Assembly (NCBI RefSeq): GCF_900155655.1
Contig: NZ_LT706987.1
Location: forward strand, 3,078,767 to 3,142,766
Source: Prevotella ihumii
Lineage (GTDB): Bacteria > Bacteroidota > Bacteroidia > Bacteroidales > Bacteroidaceae
DNA: 64,000 bases
Direction: 5' to 3'
This document shows, one piece after another, positions 16,183 to 25,468 of this stretch. The notes beneath the pieces were generated by a model. The model searched no databases and was not told the origin of the DNA. It worked only from the letters and a program-made list of their open reading frames with translations. The translations under genes were made by a program, and so were the position numbers. Within the stretch, counting starts at the first letter, position 1. Every line of letters begins with the position of its first letter.

Positions 16183-18690
16183 ATGGAAAACGAAAAGATA
16201 ACGCAACTGTTGACACAGTTGAACGACAATCAGCGTGCAGCTGTAGCGTATTGCAGCGGGGCATCGTTGGTTATTGCTGGAGCAGGGTCGGGCAAGACAC
16301 GTGTGCTGACCTACAAGATAGCCTATCTCATTTTGTCGGGCGTACCGCCTTATCGTATTCTTGCGCTCACCTTTACCAATAAGGCAGCAAAGGAGATGAA
16401 GGCACGTATAGCAACGTTGGTAGAGGGCGAGGCGGCACGTAGCCTATATATGGGTACGTTCCACTCTGTTTTTTCACGCATATTGCGTGTTGAGGCGCAT
16501 CACATAGGCTATAATGGCAACTTTACCATATATGATGAAACCGACTCACGCTCGTTGCTCAAGACCATTGTCAAAGCTATGGGGTTGGACGATAAATTGT
16601 ACAAGCCTGCCACAGTACACGGGCGCATATCAATGGCTAAAAACAATCTTGTTTCGCCCGTAGCTTATGCCAACGACCCCTCCATAAAAGAGCGCGACCG
16701 CTTTGCTAAAATATCGGCTATGCCACAGATATATGAGGCTTATCAAGCTCGATTGCGCCAAGCCAACGCAATGGATTTTGACGATTTGCTCTATAATACC
16801 TATCGCTTGTTGAAAGAAAATGCGGAGGTACGGGCTAAGTATGCTGCCCACTTCCAATACATCTTGGTAGACGAGTATCAAGACACCAACTTTGTGCAAG
16901 TGGAGATTGTAAAACTCTTGGCGCAAGAACACCAACGTGTGTGTGTGGTGGGCGACGACTATCAGAGCATTTACTCGTTCCGTGGGGCTAATATCGACAA
17001 TATCTTAGGTTTCCAAAACGCATTCGACAAGGTACAAGTGTTCAAGTTGGAACGCAATTACCGCTCGACACAAAAGATAGTGGAAGCTGCCAATTCGCTA
17101 ATGAAGCACAACGCACAGCAAATTCCAAAAGACGTATATTCTAAGGAGAGCGAGGGCAGACGGATAAGTTACAAACCTTGTTACAGCGACAAGGAGGAGG
17201 CAATGGTGGTAACAAAGGAGATAAACCGATTGCGCCGAGGAGAGGGGTATGATTATGATAATTTTGCAATACTCTATCGCACCAATGCCCAAAGTCGTAG
17301 CTTTGAGGACGAATTTCGTAAAAATGCTGTACCTTATAAGGTATATGGTGGACTTTCGTTTTACCAGCGTAAGGAGATAAAAGACATTATTGCCTACTTC
17401 CGATTGGTGGCAAATCCTAACGATGAAGAGGCTTTTAAGCGCATTGTAAACTATCCTGCACGTGGCATTGGCGAAACCACTGTGGCTAAAGTGGTGATGT
17501 GTGCCACAGAAAACAAGGTGAGTTTGTGGGAGGCAGTAACCAAGGCTGAATACTACGGACTGAATGTGAGCAAAGCCACACTGAATAAGTTGAAGGCTTT
17601 TGCCGACCTTATCACCTCCTTTATCCAGCAATTGGCAGTAACAGACGCCTACACCTTAGGTTCGGAAATTATCACACAGAGCGGTATTGCAGCCGACTTG
17701 AACAAGGGGTCTGAGCCTGACGACCTTGCAAGGCGTGAGAATATGGAAGAGTTTCTTGCAGGTTTGCAAGCCTTTGTTGACGAGAATAGCGAGACAGGGC
17801 GTGAGGGCGAAACCTTCCTTACCGACTATCTGCAAGAAGTAGCCTTGTATTCCGATTTGGATAAGGCGGACGATGATGCACCAAAGGTTACACTGATGAC
17901 CATTCACGCTGCAAAGGGATTGGAGTTTCCTGTGGTGTTTGTGGTGGGATTGGAGGAAAACATCTTCCCAAGTATGATGTCGGTAGGGTCGAGAAGAGCG
18001 ATAGAAGAGGAACGCCGCCTGCTTTATGTAGCCATAACACGTGCGGAGAAATTGTGCTATCTCACCAATTGTAAGAACCGCTATCGTTTTGGTAAGATGG
18101 AGTTTAACAACCCCAGTCGCTTCCTACGAGATATAGACCCACGTTATTTGGATACCGATGAGGCTTTTGCAGCGGTGCAGAGTAGCGGCAGAATGCCTTG
18201 GGATAAGCCTTCGGGAGGCGATAACTTTCGCGATTATGAGCCTAACAAACCTTACACGGGCAGTAGGTCGTGGGGGCAAGACAGCGGACGAATGGGGGGC
18301 AGATGGCAGAACGACAATCCTGTGGCATCGCAGTTTAAGGCTGACCCACAACCTAAGATAACGCAGCGAAAAGTGGCTGAACAGGCAGTAGACCCATTGT
18401 CGGCACGTACCAAGGCGCAACTCTTGCGTGAAGGAGGTAACTTCCGTAAACTTTCTTCTGCTATTGCGAATGGCGGACGAACCTTGTCTGCACCTTCCGA
18501 AACAAATGGCGGAGGCGCAGCAATGGTAAACGGACTGAAAGAAGGGGTCATGATAGAGCATCAACGCTTCGGCGTTGGCAAGGTGTTAGCACTTGAGGGG
18601 GTAGGCGAAAATGCAAAAGCCACGGTGGAATTTCGCAATGCTGGCACAAAGCAGTTGTTGCTGAAGTTTGCGAAATTTAAGGTGCTGTAA
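16183..18690 (+). CDS. ATP-dependent DNA helicase PcrA/UvrD/Rep type
   Basis: The 835 residues show superfamily 1A motifs: Q motif LNDNQRAAV, Walker A AGAGSGKT (33-39), motif Ia LTFTNKAAKEM, Walker B VDEYQDTN, motif III GDDYQSIYSFRGA, motif IV ERNYRST, motif V TIHAAKGLEF and motif VI RRLLYVAITRAE. The C-terminal ~170 residues are a low-complexity linker and a small domain (HQRFGVGKVLALEG), typical of PcrA. It works in repair and replication restart. It follows mtgA closely and ends in front of a GTCGGAC repeat tract. Confidence 0.93.
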   Translation: MENEKITQLLTQLNDNQRAAVAYCSGASLVIAGAGSGKTRVLTYKIAYLILSGVPPYRILALTFTNKAAKEMKARIATLVEGEAARSLYMGTFHSVFSRILRVEAHHIGYNGNFTIYDETDSRSLLKTIVKAMGLDDKLYKPATVHGRISMAKNNLVSPVAYANDPSIKERDRFAKISAMPQIYEAYQARLRQANAMDFDDLLYNTYRLLKENAEVRAKYAAHFQYILVDEYQDTNFVQVEIVKLLAQEHQRVCVVGDDYQSIYSFRGANIDNILGFQNAFDKVQVFKLERNYRSTQKIVEAANSLMKHNAQQIPKDVYSKESEGRRISYKPCYSDKEEAMVVTKEINRLRRGEGYDYDNFAILYRTNAQSRSFEDEFRKNAVPYKVYGGLSFYQRKEIKDIIAYFRLVANPNDEEAFKRIVNYPARGIGETTVAKVVMCATENKVSLWEAVTKAEYYGLNVSKATLNKLKAFADLITSFIQQLAVTDAYTLGSEIITQSGIAADLNKGSEPDDLARRENMEEFLAGLQAFVDENSETGREGETFLTDYLQEVALYSDLDKADDDAPKVTLMTIHAAKGLEFPVVFVVGLEENIFPSMMSVGSRRAIEEERRLLYVAITRAEKLCYLTNCKNRYRFGKMEFNNPSRFLRDIDPRYLDTDEAFAAVQSSGRMPWDKPSGGDNFRDYEPNKPYTGSRSWGQDSGRMGGRWQNDNPVASQFKADPQPKITQRKVAEQAVDPLSARTKAQLLREGGNFRKLSSAIANGGRTLSAPSETNGGGAAMVNGLKEGVMIEHQRFGVGKVLALEGVGENAKATVEFRNAGTKQLLLKFAKFKVL

Positions 18691-18726
18691 GGCTGAACTA
18701 TTGTTTTTTTTTATGGCTTTTTAGTG

Positions 18727-18786
18727 GTTTTGTCGGACCTGTCGGACCTGTCGGACTTGTCCGACCCGTCCGACCCGTCCGACAGA
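18727..18786. repeat. GTCGGAC/GTCCGAC tract between convergent genes
   Basis: Three GTCGGAC units are followed by three GTCCGAC units at a 9-bp period. As the two are reverse complements, the tract folds into a hairpin. It sits between the converging helicase and patatin genes, so it could serve as a terminator. The AACCCAAATCGG ends seen elsewhere are missing. Confidence 0.85.
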
Positions 18787-18797
18787 ATCGATTAACC

Positions 18798-19646
18798 CTA
18801 TTCTTTAAAGTACGCCTTTATTGCTTCCAACTTTTCCATTGCAGCCGCTCTGCCAAGTTCGTAGGTGTGTTGCATATCGTCAGGATTGTGCGATATTCGC
18901 CCTATTGATAATGTTTCTTTTGGTCTGATTACAAGTGCGTTGCCAGCTTCTTCCTGTTGACGTACGTATAAGGTTTCCGCATTGTACATATTGTGTCGGT
19001 TTGCCATAGCCTCAATCATGCGTGGATAATGTCTTAACGACCATTTTATAAGCGGCATCATTGAAACAGGCTTTTTCACATAATCTAAAGGTTGGGTAAG
19101 AATAACGAGGTTGCGGTCGTACCCCTGTTGCTCGAAGAATTGCAAAGGAATAGAGTCGGTCATTCCACCATCGAGCAAGCGTTTGCCATTGAGGCGTACA
19201 ATCTTCGAAATCATTGGCATAGAGGCAGACGCACGTATGTATTCCAACATTTCATAGTTGGCTTCCATCAAGCATTTGTATTCTGCTTTACCCGTTCCTA
19301 CGTTTGATACCACTGCCCAAAACTCCATTGGATTGTTGTTGTAGGCTTCAAAGTCGAACTTGTCAAGTTGGGTTGGGATATGATGGTAATCGTACTCGCC
19401 GCCGAAGAAATCGCCTGTAAGCAATAGCGAACGATAAGAGGCGTAACGCCAATCCTTGGCAAAACGCTTGTTGTAACGTATGACCCTGCCTATTTGTCCC
19501 GACTTGATATTGCAGCCGAAAGCAGCACCTGCCGATACGCCAACGATGCCATCAAAGGTGATGCCCTGTTCCATTAATACATCTGTAATACCTGCCGAAA
19601 ACAAGCCACGCATTGCACCTCCCTCTAATACTAATCCTTTTTTCAT
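18798..19646 (-). CDS. Patatin-like phospholipase family protein
   Basis: The start was set at MKKGLVLEGG, giving about 282 residues; an upstream in-frame stretch lies across the promoter. Motifs are the oxyanion loop LEGGAMRGLFSAG, the nucleophile GVSAG and the catalytic DGG of LLDGGMTDS, forming the Ser-Asp dyad. There is no signal peptide. It is predicted to be a cytoplasmic acyl-ester hydrolase acting on lipids; the substrate is unknown. The C-terminal part follows the YjjU-like bacterial patatin pattern. Confidence 0.88.
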   Translation of the reverse strand: MKKGLVLEGGAMRGLFSAGITDVLMEQGITFDGIVGVSAGAAFGCNIKSGQIGRVIRYNKRFAKDWRYASYRSLLLTGDFFGGEYDYHHIPTQLDKFDFEAYNNNPMEFWAVVSNVGTGKAEYKCLMEANYEMLEYIRASASMPMISKIVRLNGKRLLDGGMTDSIPLQFFEQQGYDRNLVILTQPLDYVKKPVSMMPLIKWSLRHYPRMIEAMANRHNMYNAETLYVRQQEEAGNALVIRPKETLSIGRISHNPDDMQHTYELGRAAAMEKLEAIKAYFKE

Positions 19647-19652
19647 ACGCAC

Positions 19653-19660
19653 AAAGGTAC
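19653..19660 (-). promoter_or_regulatory. -7 box of the patatin gene
   Basis: TACCTTTG on the minus strand ends six bases before the chosen ATG. This supports the shorter start and points to a leaderless or near-leaderless message. Confidence 0.55.
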
Positions 19661-19839
19661 GGCTTTTTGCGCAGAGCAAATAAAAGATGGGTATAAAAAG
19701 TAGAGATGGGAAAACAAATTAATAGTGCAAAAATCACAAAAACACCTGTATTTTTGTATTAATTGCGCTTGTCTTAGGGGTAAAATATAATTATTAGAAA
19801 AATTAACACTTATAATTTGTAATATGTTCAATTCGGCTT

Positions 19840-19847
19840 TATCTTTG
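19840..19847 (+). promoter_or_regulatory. -7 box of the rubredoxin gene
   Basis: TATCTTTG lies 42 bp before the rubredoxin ATG. Confidence 0.65.
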
Positions 19848-19889
19848 TAGCGAATAAAGAAATAGAACAATTTAAATACAAAAAACATT

Positions 19890-20054
19890 ATGAAGAAATA
19901 TGAATGTGAAACCTGTGGTTATGTATATGACCCAGAAGTAGGTGATCCAGACGGTGGTATCGCACCAGGTACAGCTTTTGAAGATATTCCTGAAGATTGG
20001 GTTTGCCCTCTTTGTGGAGTTGGTAAGGACGATTTCGTAGTAGTAGAAGAGTAA
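19890..20054 (+). CDS. Rubredoxin
   Basis: The 54-residue protein has both knuckles of the Fe(Cys)4 site: [10 protein letters not shown] near the start and [11 protein letters not shown] near the end. The conserved [20 protein letters not shown] stretch lies between them. It is a cytoplasmic one-electron carrier, probably feeding rubrerythrin- or peroxidase-type oxygen defence in this anaerobe. It is monocistronic with its own promoter. A long AACCCAAATCGG-ended repeat follows. Confidence 0.97.
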   Translation: MKKYECETCGYVYDPEVGDPDGGIAPGTAFEDIPEDWVCPLCGVGKDDFVVVEE

Positions 20055-20151
20055 TCTTTTTCAAATCACAGAATATACTAAGGAGAGTAGGTCAGTAATG
20101 GCTTACTCTTTTTTCTGTGCTTTGATTGGCGGAAAATGGTGTGTTGAGGAG

Positions 20152-20272
20152 TTAAACCCAAATCGGTCGTCGGACTTGTCGGACCAGTCGGACTTGTCGG
20201 ACGTGTCAGACGTGTCGGACGTGTCAGACAAGTCCGACTGGTCCGACAAGTCCGACGACCGATTTGGGTTAA
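20152..20272. repeat. GTCSGAC repeat with full AACCCAAATCGG inverted ends
   Basis: The ends read TTAAACCCAAATCGGTCGTC and, inverted, GACGACCGATTTGGGTTAA. Inside are twelve 9-bp units that change from GTCGGAC/GTCAGAC to GTCCGAC, making one long imperfect palindrome. As 9 bp is a multiple of three, the + frame reads Ser-Asp-X repeats, but there is no sign that this is translated. It lies between the converging rubredoxin and LolA genes. Confidence 0.9.
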
Positions 20273-20287
20273 AAAGCTAACCTCTTG

Positions 20288-20899
20288 CTATCTTAAATCG
20301 ATAACTTCAGCCGATGGTGCATCACTTTGTTTGAAGCGGAATGTATTATCGCTCTGATTTACAGCACGGAAGTTGCGTATGCTGATGGTAGTCCACTTGC
20401 CGCCTTGCAACATCTTTATCTGTGTGGGCTGATAGTTCTTCGCCACCTTTATATATAGTTGTTGTACGCTGCGCGAACGGTTTGTGGCTTTGAGCGTAAT
20501 GTTGTAGGTTGCGCCTGCTTTTTGCATACTCATTGTGTACCCCGACTTGTACATTGTGATGAACGAGTAGGGGTTCATTGCCATTCGTTGTGCCTCGGTT
20601 GGGGTAGAAACATTCACCTCGTTGGTGCTTTTCATATAGCTCCATTGGGTTCTGCCGTCAAACCAGACGGTGGCTTGAGGTGTTACTGCCTTGAATTTAC
20701 TTCCCTTGATGGCAAGTTTGCCTGAGGTTGTGCCGTAGCCTCCGCCCGATATAGTGAAGTTGGCAGATGCACCGCCACGGCGTCCTACTACGCTTGCTAC
20801 CTTATTTAATACGGCTTTCGCCTGTGCGGCAGATTGTGCAAACGCACTTGTACAGAGCAATAATGCTATGGCAAGAATAATATTTTTCTTTGTTTTCAT
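20288..20899 (-). CDS. LolA-like outer-membrane lipoprotein carrier protein
   Basis: The 203 residues have a signal peptide ending in SAFAQ, followed by a beta-rich half-barrel fold. Blocks such as GKLAIKGSKFKAVTPQATVWFDGRTQW and the NPYSFITMY segment match the Bacteroidota LolA-like family. It should ferry lipoproteins through the periplasm. It lies just downstream of ftsK, the usual arrangement in this phylum. A GTCSGAC repeat separates the two. Confidence 0.85.
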   Translation of the reverse strand: MKTKKNIILAIALLLCTSAFAQSAAQAKAVLNKVASVVGRRGGASANFTISGGGYGTTSGKLAIKGSKFKAVTPQATVWFDGRTQWSYMKSTNEVNVSTPTEAQRMAMNPYSFITMYKSGYTMSMQKAGATYNITLKATNRSRSVQQLYIKVAKNYQPTQIKMLQGGKWTTISIRNFRAVNQSDNTFRFKQSDAPSAEVIDLR

Positions 20900-20922
20900 A
20901 CGTCTTGAAGTTTTTATTAGAT

Positions 20923-21004
20923 CAGTCGGACCAGTCGGACCAGTCGGACCAGTCAGACCAGTCAGACTAGTCAGACGTGTCCGACAAGTCCGACAGGTCT
21001 GACA
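20923..21004. repeat. GTCGGAC tract between ftsK and the LolA gene
   Basis: About nine 9-bp units run from GTCGGACCA to GTCCGACAA. The bounding AACCCAAATCGG ends are absent. Unlike most copies it lies between two genes read in the same direction, and may reduce read-through from ftsK. Confidence 0.85.
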
Positions 21005-21034
21005 TTTCTGATGGGCTAAAGCTCTAATTATATT

Positions 21035-23467
21035 TTACGTTCGATGAAGGGTGGCGAACAAAGCCTCTAAGCTAACCTCGTCGCCTATCAATACTTCACG
21101 AGGCTTTGAACCTTGGGCTGCACCTACGATACCAGCCTTTTCCATCTGGTCCATTAGTCGTCCAGCTCTGTTATAGCCTATTGCAAAGCGTCTTTGTATC
21201 ATACTCGTTGACCCTTGTTGGTTTAAGACAATGGCACGAGCTGCCTCTTCGAAGAGTGGGTCTATATTTTGATCGTCCAAACCACCACCAGCAACGCTTC
21301 CGTCTTCGGCCAGTGGTTCAGGAATTTCCAATGGTGCGACTGGTCCTGGTTGGTCGGCAATAAACTTAGTGACGTTCTCTACCTCTGGTGTATCTACAAA
21401 TGCACACTGCACACGTATAGGCTCGCCACCGTTAAGGTAGAGCATATCGCCTCGTCCAACAAGCTGTTGAGCTCCAGGACGGTCGAGAATAATGCGTGAG
21501 TCCATCATCGCTCCCACACGGAAAGCAATGCGTCCTGGGAAGTTGGCTTTGATGTTACCTGTAATGATTGAGGTAGTTGGACGCTGTGTAGCGATAATCA
21601 TATGAATACCTACGGCACGTGCCAACTGTGCAATACGGGTGATAGGCATCTCTATTTCCTTACCCGCAGTGAGAATAAGGTCTCCAAACTCGTCGATGAT
21701 GACTACCATATAAGGCATAAACTCGTGACCATCGGTGAGGCGGAGCTGATGTGTGAGAAACTTTTTGTTGTATTCCTTGATGTTGCGAGCACCTGCTGCC
21801 TTGAGCATATCATAACGTTTGTCCATCAAGACACAGAGACCTTTAAGCGTTTTCACCACCTTTTGCACGTCAGTGATGATAGGTTCGTCCTCGTTCTCTT
21901 CCACTGCCGCCATAAAAGGTTTGGCAATGGGGGCGTAAACACTAAATTCCACCTTCTTAGGGTCGACTAAGACGATTTTTAAGTCGTTCGGGTGTTTCTT
22001 ATAGAGTAATGATGTGATGATAGCATTTAGACCTACTGACTTTCCTTGACCCGTAGCACCTGCCACAAGGAGGTGAGGTATCTTAGCCAAGTCTACCATA
22101 TATACATCATTGGTGATGGTTTTTCCCAAGGCAATGGGCAGCTCCATTGTGCTATCTTGGAACTTTCGTGAGTTCAAGATAGAATACATCGACACGATAG
22201 ATGGTTTTGCGTTTGGCACTTCTATACCAATTGTGCCCTTTCCAGGCATCGGTGCGATGATACGAATACCAATGGCAGCAAGGCTGAGTGCAATATCATC
22301 CTCAAGATTTTTTATCTTTGAAATTCTCACACCTTGAGCTGGCGTAATCTCGTAGAGCGTAATGGTAGGACCAACGGTGGCTCTAATGCTTCTGATTTGT
22401 ACACCGAAGTCGCTCAAGACCTTGATAATGCGGTTCTTATTCGCCTCTAACTCTTCTTTATCAACATAGTTTACTTGTTTGTCAGAATCGTATTCTTTGA
22501 GCAAACTAAGTGTTGGATACTTCCATTTGGTGAAAGGTTCGTGTGGGTTGATTGGTGTAGAGAGGTCGGAAGTGTTGGCTACTGTCTTGCCTGAGGCTTG
22601 TTCCTCTTGCTTTGGCATATTAACGGTCATGCCCACAGCCTCGTTCTTTTCTTTTCTAACCTTTGCCTCTTTCACAGCCAATTGCGATTCCTCTGTAACG
22701 TTATCCTCTAAAAATTCGACCGTTTGAGGTTCAACGCTAAGAAAGTCTTCCACTTCTTTTTCGTCCCCAATGATGGTTTCGGGAGTTTCTGTAGATTGAT
22801 TTCCATTGTGTCGAACCACGGTAAACTTCACCTTATCGCGCAAGTATCCCACAGGATTGAGCATCTTTCGGATAATGGTGATGGTTTCTGAAGTGAGGTA
22901 AGTGAGAAAGGCTATCATCACAATACTCAACAATGCGATGAGCCCGGGCGAACCAATCATATTCTCTACCGTTTCTACAATATACGCACCATGGTCGCCT
23001 CCAGGGTTAAAGATTTGCTCGCCCATCAATGGCGTAAAGGCTTTTGAGAACGTAATGGAGCACCAAATCATCGTCAAAGCTGAACCGAAAAACCATTTCC
23101 ATAGCCGTATTTTTTCGTAAGCCTTGATAAGTTTTACACCACAGATGGTAATATAGAAAGGAATGATGAATGCTGCCAATCCAAAACAACGTGCGATGAG
23201 GAAGTAAGACAACAATGCGCCCACCGACCCACAATCGTTTTGAAATTCTTTGGTCGTATTTTGTATCTCCCCTGGACGAAGCGACATTACCAAACTTTGG
23301 TCGGCTTGACCTGTAGAAAGATAACTGAAAAATGCAATATAGATATAAAGGGCAAGACAGAGGAGTACCAATCCAAATACAAATCCAGTCTTGTCATTGA
23401 TAATATAATTGAGTCCGAGCGCTTCACTAAATGTCTTAGATTTCTGCTCCTTTTTTTTCTTTGCCAT
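21035..23467 (-). CDS. ftsK: DNA translocase FtsK/SpoIIIE
   Basis: The protein has about 810 residues. Four or five membrane helices fill roughly residues 20-205, then comes a short acidic linker (to about 310). The motor follows with Walker A GATGQGKSVG (about 470), Walker B VVIIDEFGDL and IIATQRPTTSIITG. The C-terminal 65 residues are the winged-helix gamma domain. It pumps chromosomes through the septum and aids dimer resolution. The linker is short compared with E. coli FtsK, as usual for Bacteroidota. Start ATG 23467 is used rather than an in-frame TTG before it. Confidence 0.95.
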   Translation of the reverse strand: MAKKKKEQKSKTFSEALGLNYIINDKTGFVFGLVLLCLALYIYIAFFSYLSTGQADQSLVMSLRPGEIQNTTKEFQNDCGSVGALLSYFLIARCFGLAAFIIPFYITICGVKLIKAYEKIRLWKWFFGSALTMIWCSITFSKAFTPLMGEQIFNPGGDHGAYIVETVENMIGSPGLIALLSIVMIAFLTYLTSETITIIRKMLNPVGYLRDKVKFTVVRHNGNQSTETPETIIGDEKEVEDFLSVEPQTVEFLEDNVTEESQLAVKEAKVRKEKNEAVGMTVNMPKQEEQASGKTVANTSDLSTPINPHEPFTKWKYPTLSLLKEYDSDKQVNYVDKEELEANKNRIIKVLSDFGVQIRSIRATVGPTITLYEITPAQGVRISKIKNLEDDIALSLAAIGIRIIAPMPGKGTIGIEVPNAKPSIVSMYSILNSRKFQDSTMELPIALGKTITNDVYMVDLAKIPHLLVAGATGQGKSVGLNAIITSLLYKKHPNDLKIVLVDPKKVEFSVYAPIAKPFMAAVEENEDEPIITDVQKVVKTLKGLCVLMDKRYDMLKAAGARNIKEYNKKFLTHQLRLTDGHEFMPYMVVIIDEFGDLILTAGKEIEMPITRIAQLARAVGIHMIIATQRPTTSIITGNIKANFPGRIAFRVGAMMDSRIILDRPGAQQLVGRGDMLYLNGGEPIRVQCAFVDTPEVENVTKFIADQPGPVAPLEIPEPLAEDGSVAGGGLDDQNIDPLFEEAARAIVLNQQGSTSMIQRRFAIGYNRAGRLMDQMEKAGIVGAAQGSKPREVLIGDEVSLEALFATLHRT

Positions 23468-23542
23468 CAACGATTTCTTTATTTATGTGCAAAAGTAGTA
23501 AAAAATAACCATATACTCGGATATAATTTCAGAAGTTTTTTC

Positions 23543-23550
23543 TAATTTTG
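23543..23550 (+). promoter_or_regulatory. -7 box of the exonuclease-methyltransferase-tilS operon
   Basis: TAATTTTG lies about 19 bp before ATG 23570. Confidence 0.55.
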
Positions 23551-23569
23551 CAAATCGAAACAAGTAGAA

Positions 23570-24241
23570 ATGATAACTAAATTATTTAACAAATTCGATA
23601 AGAAGCGTATTCCTGAATTGCCTCGAGTATTATTTCCAGGACGTATTGTTGTGGTACTCAACGAGGCAGAGGCCGAGAAAGCAGTGAATTACTTGCTCGC
23701 TTCCGACATCATAGGTATAGATACAGAAACTCGCCCTGTGTTTCGCAAAGGTCAGCATCACAAGGTGGCGTTGCTTCAAGTGGCTACACGAGATATATGC
23801 TTTCTGTTTCGGCTTAATATCATTGGTGTTCCGCCTTGCCTCATTAGGTTGTTGGAAGACAAAACTGTAACAAAAGTGGGTTTATCGCTCCACGACGACT
23901 TTATGATGTTGCAAAAGCGAGTGTCTTTTAACAAGGGAAAATTCATTGATTTACAGGATATTGCGAAAGACTTTGGTATAGAAGACCTTAGTTTGCAAAA
24001 GCTCTATGCCAACCTTTTTCACGAGCGTATAGCCAAGCGAGAACAACTGTCCAATTGGGAAGCTCCAATTCTACTTGACAAACAAAAGAATTATGCTGCA
24101 ACAGATGCGTGGGCTTGTATTATGATATACGAACGACTGATGCTGTTGAAGCAAACCAATAGTTACGAAATAATAAAGGTGGCAGAGCCAGAACCTCAAC
24201 AAGAAGTTGCGAAAAATGAGGGTGAAGCACCTGCACAATGA
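23570..24241 (+). CDS. DEDDy 3'-5' exonuclease domain protein (RNase D-like)
   Basis: The 223 residues form one exonuclease domain. Motifs are Exo I IGIDTETRP, Exo II GLSLHDDFMML and Exo III YAATDAWACIMIYERL with the DEDDy tyrosine. No HRDC domains are present, so it is shorter than RNase D. It probably trims RNA 3' ends. It heads a tight operon: the methyltransferase gene starts 18 bases later. The last ~25 residues are a Glu/Pro/Gln-rich tail. Confidence 0.9.
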   Translation: MITKLFNKFDKKRIPELPRVLFPGRIVVVLNEAEAEKAVNYLLASDIIGIDTETRPVFRKGQHHKVALLQVATRDICFLFRLNIIGVPPCLIRLLEDKTVTKVGLSLHDDFMMLQKRVSFNKGKFIDLQDIAKDFGIEDLSLQKLYANLFHERIAKREQLSNWEAPILLDKQKNYAATDAWACIMIYERLMLLKQTNSYEIIKVAEPEPQQEVAKNEGEAPAQ

Positions 24242-24259
24242 CAATAGAAAGGCAAAGAA

Positions 24260-25468
24260 ATGTACAAACAGATATATTTAAAGAAAGGTAAGGAAGACAG
24301 CCTATTGCGCAAGCACCCTTGGGTGTTCTCTGGTGCGATTGCAGGAATGGACGATGGTATCGAAGAGGGCGAAGTGGTGCGTGTGTTGACACGTAGTGGC
24401 GACTTCATAGGTGTGGGTCATTACCAAATAGGAAGCATCACTGTACGTATTCTTTCGTTCAGCGATGTGAAGATAGATGCCCATTTTTGGGAAAGCCGAC
24501 TTGCTGCTGCCTTAGCTGTGCGAGAGGCCATAGGCGTGGTCAGACCTGAAGAAAGCGTTGCCAATAAGTCGTTGACCATCAATAATACTTACCGACTTGT
24601 ACACGGAGAGGGCGACAACTTGCCAGGACTGATTGTAGATGTGTACGACAAAACCTGTGTGGTTCAGGCACACTCGGTAGGTATGCACGTGTTCAGACAC
24701 GACATCGCAAATGCGCTCAAGGCTGTTATGGGCGACAGAATTGAAAGTATATATTACAAGAGCGAGACCACACTGCCTTTCAAAGCCGACCTCGGACAAG
24801 AAAACGGATTTATTCTTGGCAAGACAGACAATAACGTTGCGATAGAGAATGGTCTAAAGTTCCACATCGACTGGTTGAAAGGTCAAAAGACAGGCTTCTT
24901 TGTTGATCAACGTGAAAACCGCAGTTTGTTAGAGTTTTATGCTAAAGGACGCAGCGTGCTAAATATGTTCTGCTACACAGGAGGTTTCTCTGTTTACGCT
25001 ATGCGTGGAGGTGCCGAATTGGTTCACTCGGTAGACAGTTCGGCAAAGGCTGTGGAACTGACCAATGCCAATATAGCTCTGAACTTCCCTAACGACACCC
25101 GTCACGCCGCATACTGCGAAGATGCTTTCAAATACCTCGATGCCAATAACGACAAATACGACCTTATTGTGCTCGACCCACCTGCTTTTGCCAAGCATCG
25201 TTCGGCATTAAAGAATGGTTTACGTGGCTATACTCGTCTCAATGTGAAGGGCTTTGAGAAGATAAAGAAGGGTGGTATTCTCTTCACATTTAGCTGTTCA
25301 CAAGTTGTTACCAAGGAACAATTCCGTCAAGCAGTATTCACCGCAGCGGCACAAACAGGACGAAAGGTGCGCATACTGCACCAAATTCATCAGCCTGCCG
25401 ACCACCCGATCAATATCTATCACCTTGAGGGCGAATATCTAAAGGGATTGGTTCTGTATGTGGAATAA
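24260..25468 (+). CDS. Class I SAM-dependent rRNA methyltransferase, RlmI-like
   Basis: The 402 residues begin with a PUA domain (about 1-80: GKEDSLLRKHPWVFSGAI). The methyltransferase fold shows FFVDQRENR, VLNMFCYTGGFSVYAMRGGA as the SAM loop, and VLDPPAFAK as the catalytic NPPY-like motif. It is expected to make 5-methylcytosine in 23S rRNA as RlmI does. The length is that of the family. The end overlaps tilS by 11 bases. Confidence 0.9.
   Translation: MYKQIYLKKGKEDSLLRKHPWVFSGAIAGMDDGIEEGEVVRVLTRSGDFIGVGHYQIGSITVRILSFSDVKIDAHFWESRLAAALAVREAIGVVRPEESVANKSLTINNTYRLVHGEGDNLPGLIVDVYDKTCVVQAHSVGMHVFRHDIANALKAVMGDRIESIYYKSETTLPFKADLGQENGFILGKTDNNVAIENGLKFHIDWLKGQKTGFFVDQRENRSLLEFYAKGRSVLNMFCYTGGFSVYAMRGGAELVHSVDSSAKAVELTNANIALNFPNDTRHAAYCEDAFKYLDANNDKYDLIVLDPPAFAKHRSALKNGLRGYTRLNVKGFEKIKKGGILFTFSCSQVVTKEQFRQAVFTAAAQTGRKVRILHQIHQPADHPINIYHLEGEYLKGLVLYVE

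Noticed and set aside
20098-20280. Open frame coding Ser-Asp-X repeats ([14 protein letters not shown]...)
   Set aside because: The frame is open only because the repeat unit is 9 bp. The same occurs at 39000 and 49853, there is no ribosome site or conserved start, and both strands are open across the palindrome.
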